NCBI GenBank assembly: GCA_949283935.1
Contig: CASDUJ010000006.1
Location: 62,001-126,000 of the forward strand
Reading direction: 5' to 3'
Length of the DNA: 64,000 nt
Source of the DNA: an uncultured bacterium
GTDB lineage: Bacteria; Cyanobacteriota; Vampirovibrionia; Gastranaerophilales; JAILCC01
The position numbers and the translations under genes are program-made. The notes below the pieces were generated by a model. That model did no database searches. It was not told the DNA's origin and was given only the letters and a program-made list of their open reading frames with translations. Below, in pieces: positions 9,025 through 19,715 of the stretch (its first letter is position 1; each line of letters opens with the position of its first letter).

Positions 9025-10374
9025 TTATTTTTTTACAACTCTCACAGTTTTACCCAAAAATTTTAAATGTTCTTTTGTAATTACTTCTCCAGCTACTAAA
9101 ATAGGAATACAAGGAGGATATGGAGTAATATTTTCTGCAATAATACGTCCTATTGCAACATTTGTATTTATAATTTCATATGAAGCTTGGTAAGCATCCT
9201 TTGGTTTTAATTTTATTTCAGGCAATGATATGTTTTGTATTTCTTGTTTTTGAATTTGCGACATTTCTACTTTTTTTGAAAATTTTTCTAGTATATGAGA
9301 TAATTTTTTTAATTTCTTTTTGGTTGTGCCTATTCCGCACAATAATAATACTGCTTTTTGAGTGATAAGTTCATCTTCTACGTTGTTTTTATCTAGAAAT
9401 TTACTTAAATTTTTTCCGTCTATATTATTGTTTTTCATTAAAATTTTTGTCTTGTCTTGATTTTCATTATCTAAAAACTCAAATTTGGAATTATTTTCTT
9501 TAAATTCTGAAATATTTTCTAGCAATGTTTGAATTTCTTTGCGCCCTCTGAGTGAATCTAAATAACTTATCGCCGCTTCTATTGATGCAATAATAAGCCA
9601 AGAAGGTGAAGTTGTGTTTATTAAATTTAAATTTTTCTGCACTGTATAAGAATCTATTTTAGAATTAACTCCAATATGTAAAAGAGCACTTCCTGTAAGA
9701 GCCGGTGTTGTTTTGTGAAGTGATTGAACACAAGCATCTGCTCCAGCTTTTATTGCATCTATTGGAAGTTTATCGCAAAAAGGTAATAAAGCCCCATGAG
9801 CTTCATCAACTATAAAAAACAATCCTTTCGCCCTGCAAAATTCAGCAATTTCTTTAATTTCAGAAACAATTCCTTCATACGTGGGGCTGGTTATTATTAC
9901 CCCCTTAATATCTGGGTTTTTTTCACATTCTGCTTTTATTTCATTTACGCTGACCCCTTCAGCTATGTCAAAATTACAATTCCATTTAGGCAAAAACCAT
10001 ATAGGTTTGGCTCCCGTTAATACAAGTCCGCTAAAAATACTTTCATGGGCATTTCTTGCTATAAGCACTTTGTCATTTTCTTTTAATACACTCATCATCA
10101 AAGCAATTATTCCAGAACTTGAACCATTAAAAAGATAAAATGTATTTCTGCTACCATATATTTGAGAAGCTTTTTCTTGAGATTGCTTAATACAATTTTG
10201 CGGATTTCTTATGTTGTCTAAAGCATCAATTTCTGAAAAATCTGCTTTAAAAGCTTTTAAACCTATTAAATTTTTTATTACAGCAGGAATAACAACTCCT
10301 TGCGAATGTGTTGGAGTAGTAAAAAATATTCGTTTTGAATTTTTAATTTTCTTTATTGAATCAATTATATTCAC
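9025..10374 (-). CDS. Orn/Lys/Arg decarboxylase family PLP enzyme (SpeA-like)
   Basis: 449 residues from the GTG at 10374. That start is chosen over a GTG four codons upstream because GAGG sits six bases before it. The N-terminal PLP domain has TPTHSQG, the FNGSSSGI cofactor loop, the aspartate in IVDEAHGA, and the Schiff-base lysine in SLHKTTPALTGSALLH. A smaller C-terminal domain follows. Bacillus-type SpeA arginine decarboxylases have this layout and size, so a role in polyamine synthesis is likely. Lysine or ornithine as substrate cannot be excluded, so I give no symbol. It lies 38 bases after pcrA on the same strand. Confidence 0.85.
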   Translation of the reverse strand: MNIIDSIKKIKNSKRIFFTTPTHSQGVVIPAVIKNLIGLKAFKADFSEIDALDNIRNPQNCIKQSQEKASQIYGSRNTFYLFNGSSSGIIALMMSVLKENDKVLIARNAHESIFSGLVLTGAKPIWFLPKWNCNFDIAEGVSVNEIKAECEKNPDIKGVIITSPTYEGIVSEIKEIAEFCRAKGLFFIVDEAHGALLPFCDKLPIDAIKAGADACVQSLHKTTPALTGSALLHIGVNSKIDSYTVQKNLNLINTTSPSWLIIASIEAAISYLDSLRGRKEIQTLLENISEFKENNSKFEFLDNENQDKTKILMKNNNIDGKNLSKFLDKNNVEDELITQKAVLLLCGIGTTKKKLKKLSHILEKFSKKVEMSQIQKQEIQNISLPEIKLKPKDAYQASYEIINTNVAIGRIIAENITPYPPCIPILVAGEVITKEHLKFLGKTVRVVKK

Positions 10375-10412
10375 AAAAAACCTCACAATAAGGAATTATA
10401 ACACAATTAATT

Positions 10413-12905
10413 TTATTGTATTAACTTCAAACGATTAAATTCAGCATCAATTGCTTTTATTCCATATTTTTCAAATTCTACTTTATAAAGAGTCGAATTA
10501 CCTATATTTACAATACTTTCTATTTTACCTATACCATATTTTTCATGATTTACTCTATCACCAACTCCAAATGATGTAGAATGAAAACCACCTTTTATTG
10601 GAGTGCATGTACTATTAGTTTTCTGTGCCTTTAGTTTTTGTGCCATAAGTCTTGCTTGTTCAACACCACTTATAACATTTTTAAATTCTTCTTTTTTCTT
10701 AAAACTTGTTTTTTCCTCTTTATCAATTTGTTTCTTTGTTGAAGGTACTACAAAATTTTTGCCAAAGCTATTGCTGGAAATTTGTTTTTCTTTTATTGAA
10801 GGTGCTACAAAATTTTTACCAAAAGATGTGTTAGCTATAGGTTTGTCTTTTTCAATATTATATTTTTCTCCAAGATTTTTTACAGCTGTTTTAAATGTTG
10901 AATTCGCAAAATGTTCTTCTTTCCCAATTTTTGATGAAAAATTCGTTTCCATTAAATTTTGTGGAATTTCAAAAATAAACCTGCTTGGTTCACTGTACCT
11001 GTATTCACCCCACATTTGACGTCTTTTTGCATAAGTAATATGCAAATGCTCTTGTGCTCTTGTAATTCCTACGTACATTAATCTGCGTTCTTCTTCAAGT
11101 TCAGAGTTGCTATTTTGAACTCTTTGATGGGGAAAAATTCCTTCTTCTAAACCAGACAAAAAAATTATTGGATATTCAAGACCTTTCGCCGAATGTAAAG
11201 TCATAAGAGTTACTGCATTTGAACCTTCTGTTATTTCGTCTACATCACTTACTAAAGCTACTTGAGACAAAAAATCTCCTAGTTCATCTTCTGTTTCAGT
11301 TTCTTCAAATTCACGCGCAACATTTATAAATTCTTGTAAATTATCTATTCTAACTTGGGATTCAATCGAATCTTCATCTTCAAGTTCTTTTAAATAACCA
11401 GTATCCATTAAAATTGTTGTGACAAATTCACTTAAAAGAAAATGTTCTTTTTTGTCAATAAAATCTAAAATTAAATCTCTAAATGTTTCTATTTTTGTTA
11501 AAGTTACACCTGAAAATTCACTGTATTTTCGAATTTCTAATAAAACATCAAACATAGAAATGTTATTCTCTTGGGAAATTTCTTCTATTTTTTTTACTGT
11601 TGCTTGTCCTATGGCACGTTTAGGAACATTTATTATTCTTTTTAGTGCAACTGAATCATTTCTATTATAAATTAAACGCAAATAAGCTATTATATCTTTT
11701 ATCTCTTTGCGTTCATAAAATTTCAAACCTCCTATCATTCGATAAGGAATTCCAAGTGCCATAAATGCTTCTTCTATTGCTCGGCTCTGAGCATTTGTTC
11801 TATACAATACTGCTATGTTTTGATAATGTTCTGCTCCATATTTCTTTGCCGTATTAGCTATGTAAAATGCTTCCTCTGCTTGATCTTGCGCTTCGTAACA
11901 TTGAATTTTTCTACCTTGCCCTTTTGTAGAATATAAATTCTTTTCAACTCGTTCAAAATTGTTTTCTATAACTTTATTAGCCGCTTCCAAAATAGTAGCA
12001 ACTGATCTGTAATTTTTTTCGAGTTTTATAGTTTTTGCCATAGGAAAATCACTTCGAAAATTAAGTAATATTTTATAATCTGCACCTCGCCAACTATATA
12101 TTGATTGGTCTATATCTCCTACCACACATAAAGTTCTATTGTCTAAATCAATAGCTTCTAGAGGGTAATTACCTGTAAAAAGAAGTTTTATTAATTGATA
12201 TTGAGCTTTGTTAGTATCTTGAAATTCATCAACAAGAATGTGAGAAAATTTTTGGTAATATTTTTCCCTTGTTTCCGCAGATTGTTCTAATAACTTTACT
12301 GTCATAATTAATAAGTCATCAAAATCTAAAGCATTATTAATACTAAGAGATTTTTCATAAATTGTAAAAATTTGTCCTATTTTGTCTTTGTAATAATCTC
12401 TTGCTTTTGTAGCAAAAGTATAAGCATTTATAAGTTTGTTTTTTGCATTGCTAATTTCTGATTTAATAGTTTTGGGTTTGTAAACTTTATCATCTAAATC
12501 CAAAATTTTTAACGCATTTTTTATAATTGCCAATGATTCATCTTCATCATAAATAACAAAATTCTTTTCCCATTTTATTCCTTCTTCATTTTTGTATTTT
12601 TCTATGTCCTGCCGCAAAATTCTGCCACATATACTATGAAAAGTTCCAACCCATATATGCTTTACTATTTCTTCACCTAAAATTTTTTCAAGTCTACTAC
12701 GCATTTCCTTGGCTGCTTTATTAGTAAAAGTTACAGCTAAAATATTATAAGGAGAAATACCATTTTCTATCATTTGGGCAATACGACTTGTAAGTACTTT
12801 AGTTTTGCCACTACCTGCACCAGCTAAAACTGTTAAAATACCTTGAGCATCAGTAACAGCTTGTAATTGTTCATTGTTTAAACCTTCTAAAAGTGAATTT
12901 GTCAT
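10413..12905 (-). CDS. pcrA: ATP-dependent DNA helicase PcrA/UvrD
   Basis: 830 residues, superfamily 1A 3'-5' helicase for repair and replication restart. It has Walker A at A28-T35 (AGAGSGKT), DEFQDTN (motif II), GDIDQSIYSWRGAD (motif III), ENYRS (motif IV), TLHSAKGLEYPIIF (motif V) and VGITRAQEHL (motif VI). The C-terminal GVGDRVNHEKYGIGKIESI segment is the PcrA Tudor-like domain that contacts RNA polymerase in relatives. The linker before it contains a 57-bp direct repeat (10739-10766 and 10796-10824) encoding SFGKNFVxPS twice. No strong ribosome binding site precedes the ATG. Confidence 0.95.
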   Translation of the reverse strand: MTNSLLEGLNNEQLQAVTDAQGILTVLAGAGSGKTKVLTSRIAQMIENGISPYNILAVTFTNKAAKEMRSRLEKILGEEIVKHIWVGTFHSICGRILRQDIEKYKNEEGIKWEKNFVIYDEDESLAIIKNALKILDLDDKVYKPKTIKSEISNAKNKLINAYTFATKARDYYKDKIGQIFTIYEKSLSINNALDFDDLLIMTVKLLEQSAETREKYYQKFSHILVDEFQDTNKAQYQLIKLLFTGNYPLEAIDLDNRTLCVVGDIDQSIYSWRGADYKILLNFRSDFPMAKTIKLEKNYRSVATILEAANKVIENNFERVEKNLYSTKGQGRKIQCYEAQDQAEEAFYIANTAKKYGAEHYQNIAVLYRTNAQSRAIEEAFMALGIPYRMIGGLKFYERKEIKDIIAYLRLIYNRNDSVALKRIINVPKRAIGQATVKKIEEISQENNISMFDVLLEIRKYSEFSGVTLTKIETFRDLILDFIDKKEHFLLSEFVTTILMDTGYLKELEDEDSIESQVRIDNLQEFINVAREFEETETEDELGDFLSQVALVSDVDEITEGSNAVTLMTLHSAKGLEYPIIFLSGLEEGIFPHQRVQNSNSELEEERRLMYVGITRAQEHLHITYAKRRQMWGEYRYSEPSRFIFEIPQNLMETNFSSKIGKEEHFANSTFKTAVKNLGEKYNIEKDKPIANTSFGKNFVAPSIKEKQISSNSFGKNFVVPSTKKQIDKEEKTSFKKKEEFKNVISGVEQARLMAQKLKAQKTNSTCTPIKGGFHSTSFGVGDRVNHEKYGIGKIESIVNIGNSTLYKVEFEKYGIKAIDAEFNRLKLIQ

Positions 12906-13016
12906 GTTAGAATTTTATTTATCCCCAAAAATATGTTATCATAATAAATCATATACAAAAAACAGATTATTTGGTAAAATTTTTTAGTGACAAGATTATA
13001 AGATAGGAAAAAAATT

Positions 13017-13568
13017 ATGGCAGATGACAAAGAACAAACGATAATGGTACCTATTGAAGGACGAGATCCTGATGATATTCCAGATGATACAGAAGATTCT
13101 TTAGCACATGAATTAGCTACTATTCAACAATCATCAAAAAAAATTGCTATTATCGGAAGTAGAAATTTGCCAATAACTCATCAGCAAATTATTGAAACTA
13201 TTTCTTATGCTTTAACCGCAAATGGAAATACTATTATCACGAGTGGAGGGTCAAGTGGAACTAATGCTGCTGCTATAAGAGGAGCAATGAAAGCAAATCC
13301 TCAAAGCTTAATAGTAATTTTGCCTCAAACTATTGGGCAGCAACCTTCTGATGTGCAAGATCAACTTATTGGAGTTCCTAATATAATTGAACATCCTGAT
13401 AGAGCAATGATGACCTTAGCAGATGCGAGTCGTATTTGCAACAGAGAAATTATTGATGAATGTCAACAAATTGTTTGCTTCCTTTCTCATACAAGCGGAA
13501 CTTTGCACAAAGCTGTTGCATATGCAGAAGAATCTCATAAAGTTGTGACAACTTTTTATTTAGATTAA
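13017..13568 (+). CDS. DprA-like SLOG (Rossmann) protein
   Basis: 183 residues. An acidic N-terminal tail of about 40 residues precedes a Rossmann-like SLOG domain: IAIIGSRNLP, then TIITSGGSSGTNAAAIRGA, which is the Rossmann glycine-rich loop seen in DprA/Smf. It lacks the rest of DprA (SAM and winged-helix domains). Close relatives are single-copy genes across Cyanobacteria, labelled 'DNA recombination-mediator protein A'; I recall that from the family and have not searched. A ribosome binding site (AGGAAAAAAATT) precedes the ATG. It is divergent from pcrA. A nucleotide-binding role is likely; DNA recombination is unproven. Confidence 0.75.
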   Translation: MADDKEQTIMVPIEGRDPDDIPDDTEDSLAHELATIQQSSKKIAIIGSRNLPITHQQIIETISYALTANGNTIITSGGSSGTNAAAIRGAMKANPQSLIVILPQTIGQQPSDVQDQLIGVPNIIEHPDRAMMTLADASRICNREIIDECQQIVCFLSHTSGTLHKAVAYAEESHKVVTTFYLD

Positions 13569-13573
13569 TAAAA

Positions 13574-14530
13574 TTAGTGTAAGTTTTGTCTTATAAGTTT
13601 TTCTATATTTGTTGTGATTTTGTCTTCAAAATTAATTTCAAAAAAATGATTAACTTCTTTGATAAAAAAACAAGGACTAGTTACATTTATTTCAATAACT
13701 TTATTGTCAATAACATCCAATCCAGCTATGTATAAACCTTCTTTTTCCATTTTTGGTTTTATGTAATTTGCTATTTCTTTTTCTTCTGTTGAAACAATAC
13801 CTTTTTTGAAAAATTTATCAGCATGCGTATTAAATTTAAAATCATCTTGTCCGTGTTTTTTTATGACACATTCATCAAAAATTTCTCCATTAATATAAAC
13901 TAATCTTTTGTCTCCTTCAGAAATTTTAGGCAAAAATTCTTGTACCATTACCATTTTTGTCCCAGAGTTTGTCGCAGTATCAATAATGGTATGAATATTT
14001 TTGTCTTTATTATTGAGATAAAAAACTCCTTTACTAAAACAATAATTAAGAGGTTTTATTATAATTTCTTTCTTCTCGTGCAAAAATTCTTTTATCAAAA
14101 TAGGACTAGCTGTTGTTATATTTTCGGGAATAATTTTGGGAAAATTATTTATGAACAATTTTTCATTTGCATTTCTTAAACCTTGAGGATTATTAACTAC
14201 AAAAGTTTGATTACTTACATAATCAAGTACATAAGTTGCATTAATATAATCATTGTCAACAGGAGGATCAGGTCTAAAGAAAATAGCATTGTAACTATTC
14301 AAATTATATCTTGCACAATTATGTTCCTTTAGCAAATTGTTTTCTTTTAAAAAAGATTTAAAAACAATTCCCATTGGTATATTTTTGTTTAAATATAACT
14401 GATCTTTTGTTGTTACATCTACTTTGTAACCTCTTTTTAAAAAACTTTCTATTAGCCAAAAAGAGGTTACAAGTTTGTTAAATTCAAAATATTTAAATTC
14501 AAGATTATCAATTACAAATAAAATATTCAT
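13574..14530 (-). CDS. gshB: glutathione synthetase
   Basis: 318 residues, matching the roughly 316 of E. coli GshB. ATP-grasp enzyme joining gamma-glutamylcysteine and glycine. Supporting motifs are FFRPDPPVDNDYINATYVLD, NNPQGLRNANEKLF, the ATP-binding IIKPLNYCFSKGVF, GDKRLVYINGE and AGLDVIDNKVIEINVTSP. AAAGGTAAAT precedes the ATG. It is convergent with the SLOG gene, with only five bases between them. No gshA is in the window. The Gly-rich loop normally present before the catalytic end (TRGNLAAGG in E. coli) reads differently here, so specificity for glycine is probable rather than certain. Confidence 0.85.
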   Translation of the reverse strand: MNILFVIDNLEFKYFEFNKLVTSFWLIESFLKRGYKVDVTTKDQLYLNKNIPMGIVFKSFLKENNLLKEHNCARYNLNSYNAIFFRPDPPVDNDYINATYVLDYVSNQTFVVNNPQGLRNANEKLFINNFPKIIPENITTASPILIKEFLHEKKEIIIKPLNYCFSKGVFYLNNKDKNIHTIIDTATNSGTKMVMVQEFLPKISEGDKRLVYINGEIFDECVIKKHGQDDFKFNTHADKFFKKGIVSTEEKEIANYIKPKMEKEGLYIAGLDVIDNKVIEINVTSPCFFIKEVNHFFEINFEDKITTNIEKLIRQNLH

Positions 14531-14581
14531 ATTTACCTTTTTGCTTTGTTTAATTAAAAAATTTTCAAAGTAATTGTATTA

Positions 14582-15904
<1,323 letters not shown>

Positions 15905-15920
15905 TTAATTAAAGCAATAA

Positions 15921-16607
15921 TTAATGAATCTTTTTTTTAAGATAATCCATATTGTTGTTTGTTAGAACCCAAGCTGTACAAGCTTGTCCATTAAAACGAT
16001 ATTTGTAATTTTTGTTACACAAAATATTGATATCTACATTAGCTATACCTGCAGGAACTATATTGCTCTTTGTATAATAAAAAACAAAACTATCTACGCC
16101 AAATTTGTTGGGACCTTTTTTCCCATTTAAGTCAACATAAATACTACCACAAATCTCCATAGTTCCAGCTAAATTACCTTTACATTCATTTTTTAAAGAC
16201 GAAATACAAATTAAAGAACCATCCATCAATGCAGTACAACCATTGTTGTCGTTAGAACTAAATACTTTACCTATAACAGTTCCATCTAAAGAATAATATG
16301 AAGCATTAGATGGACAATTTTCCTTATTTCCACAATTTAAAAGAATTTCCGTATTTTCCAACAAAAAATTAAAAGGTACAAGTCCATCAACATACATATT
16401 ATTCCAATATTGAGGTGCTCCATGAATTAAAATAGCTTTTTTGTAAGCTTCTTCAAGATTTGTGTGTATTTTTTGTAATTTAGTTATTATTAATTTTTCT
16501 TCAAAACTATTAAAAAACGAAGGAATTACCATTACACAAAGAACAGCAATAGTAAATAATGCCAACAATGTTTCGATTAATGTAAAACCTTTGTAATTAT
16601 TTTTCAT
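15921..16607 (-). CDS. type IV pilin-like / pseudopilin protein
   Basis: 228 residues. A short positive leader (MKNNYKG) is followed by FTLIETLLALFTIAVLCVMVIP, the classic prepilin peptidase site (cut after Gly7, Phe at +1, Glu at +5) and hydrophobic helix. The globular part has eight or more cysteines, likely disulfides, and a segment VDLNGKKGPNKFGVDSF that resembles acidic, possibly calcium-binding loops of pseudopilins. AGGGG precedes the ATG by five bases. No pilus or type II secretion machinery gene is adjacent, so its assembly system is encoded elsewhere. Major pilin, minor pilin and pseudopilin cannot be told apart. Confidence 0.8.
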   Translation of the reverse strand: MKNNYKGFTLIETLLALFTIAVLCVMVIPSFFNSFEEKLIITKLQKIHTNLEEAYKKAILIHGAPQYWNNMYVDGLVPFNFLLENTEILLNCGNKENCPSNASYYSLDGTVIGKVFSSNDNNGCTALMDGSLICISSLKNECKGNLAGTMEICGSIYVDLNGKKGPNKFGVDSFVFYYTKSNIVPAGIANVDINILCNKNYKYRFNGQACTAWVLTNNNMDYLKKKIH

Positions 16608-16624
16608 TTTTCCCCTGTTAGAAC

Positions 16625-16676
16625 ATTGTATAAAATTAACAATACTTTTGCAATAAATATCAAATTAAACTAAAAT
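16625..16676. promoter_or_regulatory. divergent promoters sharing one -35 box
   Basis: The palindromic TTGCAA at 16648-16653 reads as a -35 box on both strands. On the minus strand it is 17 bases from TACAAT (16625-16630), driving the pilin gene. On the plus strand it is 17 bases from TAAAAT (16671-16676), driving the helicase gene. Spacing is ideal in both directions. Confidence 0.6.
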
Positions 16677-16703
16677 ATTTACTAGACATAAAGGAACAAA
16701 AAA

Positions 16704-18998
16704 TTGGATTTAAATTTTGGATTTGAACTTGATGATTTTCAAAAAGAAGCACAAGAATATATATGTAATAAAAAAAGCGTAGTAGTCTGTGCTCCAACAG
16801 GAGCAGGCAAAACTGTTATTGCCCAAATTGGTATTCACAAAGCTTTAGAACTAGGTAAAAGATTATTTTACACAACTCCACTTAAAGCATTAAGTAATCA
16901 GAAATATAGAGATTTTTGCGAAAAATATGGAGAAAACAAAGTAGGATTACTAACAGGAGATATTTCAATAAATCGAGAAGCTCAGATTGTCGTAATGACA
17001 ACTGAAGTTTTTCGAAATATGCTTTATGGAACTAATTTAGGAAAAATAGAAGAAAATTTAAAAAACGTAGAATTTGTTGTTTTGGACGAAGTTCATTATA
17101 TGAACGACGAACAAAGAGGAACTGTATGGGAAGAAAGTATAATATATTGTCCCAGTAACATAAAATTGATTGCATTAAGCGCAACTGTAGCTAACGCTAA
17201 AGCTTTAACAGAATGGATAAATACTGTCCACTCAGAAACAAATCTAGTAAACACAGATTTTAGACCAGTTCCTTTAAGATTTTATTTTTATAGTGAAGAA
17301 ACCCAAAATAATATATTGCCACTTTTTGAACCTGGAGGAAATATTAATAGAAAAATAAAGCCAATTCAAATAAAAAATCGTTTTCAGGCAAAAAAACGTA
17401 AGATATCTCCAATCAATTTAGTAGAAAATTTGCACAAAAAAGATATGCTTCCTGCAATATATTTTACATTTAGTCGCAAAAAATGTGATACCTATATGGA
17501 AGATTGTTCTATATTGAATTTACTTTCAAAAAAAGAAGAACATGAAATAAGAACCATTATTAATTCTTACATAAAAGACAATCCCTACCTTGCTAACCAC
17601 AAAAACATAGGTTATTTGTACCAAGGTGTAGCAAGTCACCATGCAGGCTTATTACCTGCCTTGAAAGTGCTTACAGAAAAACTTTTTCAAAAAGGTTTAA
17701 TTAAAGTTGTTTTTGCCACAGAAACACTAGCCGCAGGAATTAACATGCCGGCAAGAACAACAATAATAAGTTCCATAAGCAAAAGAACAGACAATGGTCA
17801 CAGAAAACTTACAGCAAGTGAATTTTTACAAATGTCAGGCAGAGCAGGCAGAAGAGGGATGGACAAAGTAGGACACGTAGTAATTGTAGGCAATCAATTT
17901 GAAGATCCTATAGATGCATATGAAATAGCCAAAGCTAAAGCTGACCCTTTATCGAGTCAATTTACCCCTAGTTATTCAATGGTATTAAATCTTTTGCAAA
18001 GATTTTCTCTTGAAGAAGCTAGAGAATTAATATTAAAAAGTTTTGGATATTTTTCTTCTAATACAAGGCTTAAACCATATATTGATGAAATGGAAAAAAT
18101 AAGTGAAAAGTTAAATGCAATAGAAAATTTTAAATGTCCTCATAAACTTAAATCCTCAAATTTAATAGAATTTAACAAAACAAAAAACACTTATGTACAA
18201 TATCGAAAAATTACAAATACACTATTGAAACAAGCTAAACATCGTGGAGGCAAAAATGCTCCTGAAGTTATTGAATATTCCAACAAAACTAAAAATTTAT
18301 ATAAAAAAATGGAAGCAACCAAATGTAATTATTGCAAATTGTACAAAAAACACATAAAAGAAATTGAATTACAAGGACGTTTTGAAAAAAAACTAGAAAA
18401 AATTAAGAAAACAATTGAATTTGAAAAAGATACTTATTGGAATAGATTTATAAAACTTAAAGAAATTTTGACGCAATATGGATACATAGAAGACAATTAT
18501 CCAACAGATAAAGGAATTATGACAGGAGCATTTAGAGCAGAAAATGAATTATATCTGGCAGAATTGTTATTTAATGGAATTTTTGATAATTTAAATTATT
18601 CTGAACTTGCAGCAGTTGTATGTGCAATTTCAACAGAGGAAGACAGAATTTTTAGCAGACCTAGATTAAAAATAAGTAAAAATGTAAAATCATCAATTTT
18701 TAGAGCAAGAGAAATATTAAAAAAAATTCATCAAAGTCAAAAAGAGAAAGGTATTGATGTTTTTATGAATTGGAATCCTAAATTTAGCGCATATATTGAA
18801 TTTTGGATAAATGGAGGAGAATGGAGTGAAATGTTTATTGATGATGAATTTTCCGAAGGAGATTTGGTTAGAGCATTTAAAAGAACTATAGATGTCTTAA
18901 GACAATTTTGCACAATAAAAAACATTCCATCAGAAATAGCTAACAATGCAAGTTTGGCAATAGATTGTATTAATAGAGATCCAATAAAAGAAGATTAA
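16704..18998 (+). CDS. Ski2-like DEAD/DEAH-box RNA helicase
   Basis: 764 residues, superfamily 2. Walker A is at A30-T37 (APTGAGKT), followed by TTPLKALSNQK (Ia), DEVHYM (motif II, DEVH), ALSATVAN (III) and MSGRAGRRGMD (VI), as in Ski2/Mtr4. The C-terminal half is helical, with a possible metal-type cluster (CPHK near residue 478 and CNYCKLYKKH near 539). The start is TTG, with AAGGAAC upstream. Cyanobacteria and relatives carry such proteins; RNA unwinding or decay is inferred from the family. It stands first on the plus strand, 42 bases before a TPR gene with its own promoter. Confidence 0.88.
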   Translation: MDLNFGFELDDFQKEAQEYICNKKSVVVCAPTGAGKTVIAQIGIHKALELGKRLFYTTPLKALSNQKYRDFCEKYGENKVGLLTGDISINREAQIVVMTTEVFRNMLYGTNLGKIEENLKNVEFVVLDEVHYMNDEQRGTVWEESIIYCPSNIKLIALSATVANAKALTEWINTVHSETNLVNTDFRPVPLRFYFYSEETQNNILPLFEPGGNINRKIKPIQIKNRFQAKKRKISPINLVENLHKKDMLPAIYFTFSRKKCDTYMEDCSILNLLSKKEEHEIRTIINSYIKDNPYLANHKNIGYLYQGVASHHAGLLPALKVLTEKLFQKGLIKVVFATETLAAGINMPARTTIISSISKRTDNGHRKLTASEFLQMSGRAGRRGMDKVGHVVIVGNQFEDPIDAYEIAKAKADPLSSQFTPSYSMVLNLLQRFSLEEARELILKSFGYFSSNTRLKPYIDEMEKISEKLNAIENFKCPHKLKSSNLIEFNKTKNTYVQYRKITNTLLKQAKHRGGKNAPEVIEYSNKTKNLYKKMEATKCNYCKLYKKHIKEIELQGRFEKKLEKIKKTIEFEKDTYWNRFIKLKEILTQYGYIEDNYPTDKGIMTGAFRAENELYLAELLFNGIFDNLNYSELAAVVCAISTEEDRIFSRPRLKISKNVKSSIFRAREILKKIHQSQKEKGIDVFMNWNPKFSAYIEFWINGGEWSEMFIDDEFSEGDLVRAFKRTIDVLRQFCTIKNIPSEIANNASLAIDCINRDPIKED

Positions 18999-19005
18999 AA
19001 ATTTA

Positions 19006-19034
19006 TTATCAACACAAATACTTCATGTTATACT
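19006..19034 (+). promoter_or_regulatory. promoter of the TPR gene (leaderless candidate)
   Basis: TTATCA (19006-19011) and TATACT (19029-19034) are 17 bases apart. Only six bases separate the -10 box from the ATG at 19041, so the transcript would start at the A of the start codon. No spaced Shine-Dalgarno sequence fits. Confidence 0.5.
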
Positions 19035-19040
19035 TTAGGT

Positions 19041-19619
19041 ATGAAAAATATTTGGAAAATTTTTTTATTATTTATTATCATTTTCGGACTAAGTTATACA
19101 GTTATAGCGCAAGATTCTCAGGTAAATTACACATTAATTCGCCAAAAAGGAATAGAAGCCTACAACAAAGGTAATTACAAAGAAGCTATAAATTATTTAA
19201 CAAGTATTCCAAAAAATGAACACACACTTGAAATGGTTATATGTATAGCGAATAGTTACGAAAGTATAGGAGATACACGTTCTGCAGTTATACTTTTGGA
19301 ATCTTTAAATAAAAGAAACATAAACAATTATAGTGCCTTTTACAATTTAGGAAATATTTATTTAAAAGCTAAAGTTTATAAAAACGCAATAGAATCGTAC
19401 AAGACATGTACAAAATTAAACAGTAAATTTGCTCCGGCTTATTATAATCTTGGAATTACTTATTATGAAATTAAAGACTACAACAAAGCTTTATTTAATT
19501 TTGAAAAAGCAATGAGATTAAATCCTTCTAACAAAGATTATATATATAATGCAGGAGTATGTTTAGAAGCCATGGGCAATATAAAAGAAGCAAATGAATA
19601 TTTCAAAAAAGCTAAATAA
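19041..19619 (+). CDS. exported TPR protein
   Basis: 192 residues. A signal peptide (MKNIWKIFLLFIIIFG...VIAQ, cut near residue 24) is followed by about five TPR-type helix pairs, best seen at AFYNLGNIYLKAKVYKNAIE and AYYNLGITYYEIKDYNKALF. It is probably periplasmic and acts as a protein-protein adaptor. The next gene downstream encodes a LysM membrane protein, then a CHASE2 cyclase; whether they work together is unknown. Confidence 0.8.
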   Translation: MKNIWKIFLLFIIIFGLSYTVIAQDSQVNYTLIRQKGIEAYNKGNYKEAINYLTSIPKNEHTLEMVICIANSYESIGDTRSAVILLESLNKRNINNYSAFYNLGNIYLKAKVYKNAIESYKTCTKLNSKFAPAYYNLGITYYEIKDYNKALFNFEKAMRLNPSNKDYIYNAGVCLEAMGNIKEANEYFKKAK

Positions 19620-19715
19620 AATATTAATAATTTGTTATCAATTTGAATGATTAATATGTTCATGCTAATATATTCATAAGACATCTTGGGAAAGAGTAGG
19701 AAGGCTGAGGAATAT

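Noticed and set aside
10603-11019. 138-codon plus-strand open frame opposite pcrA
   Set aside because: It lies entirely within pcrA on the other strand. It has a hydrophobic, Ser/Phe-rich composition typical of antisense reading and no ribosome binding site.
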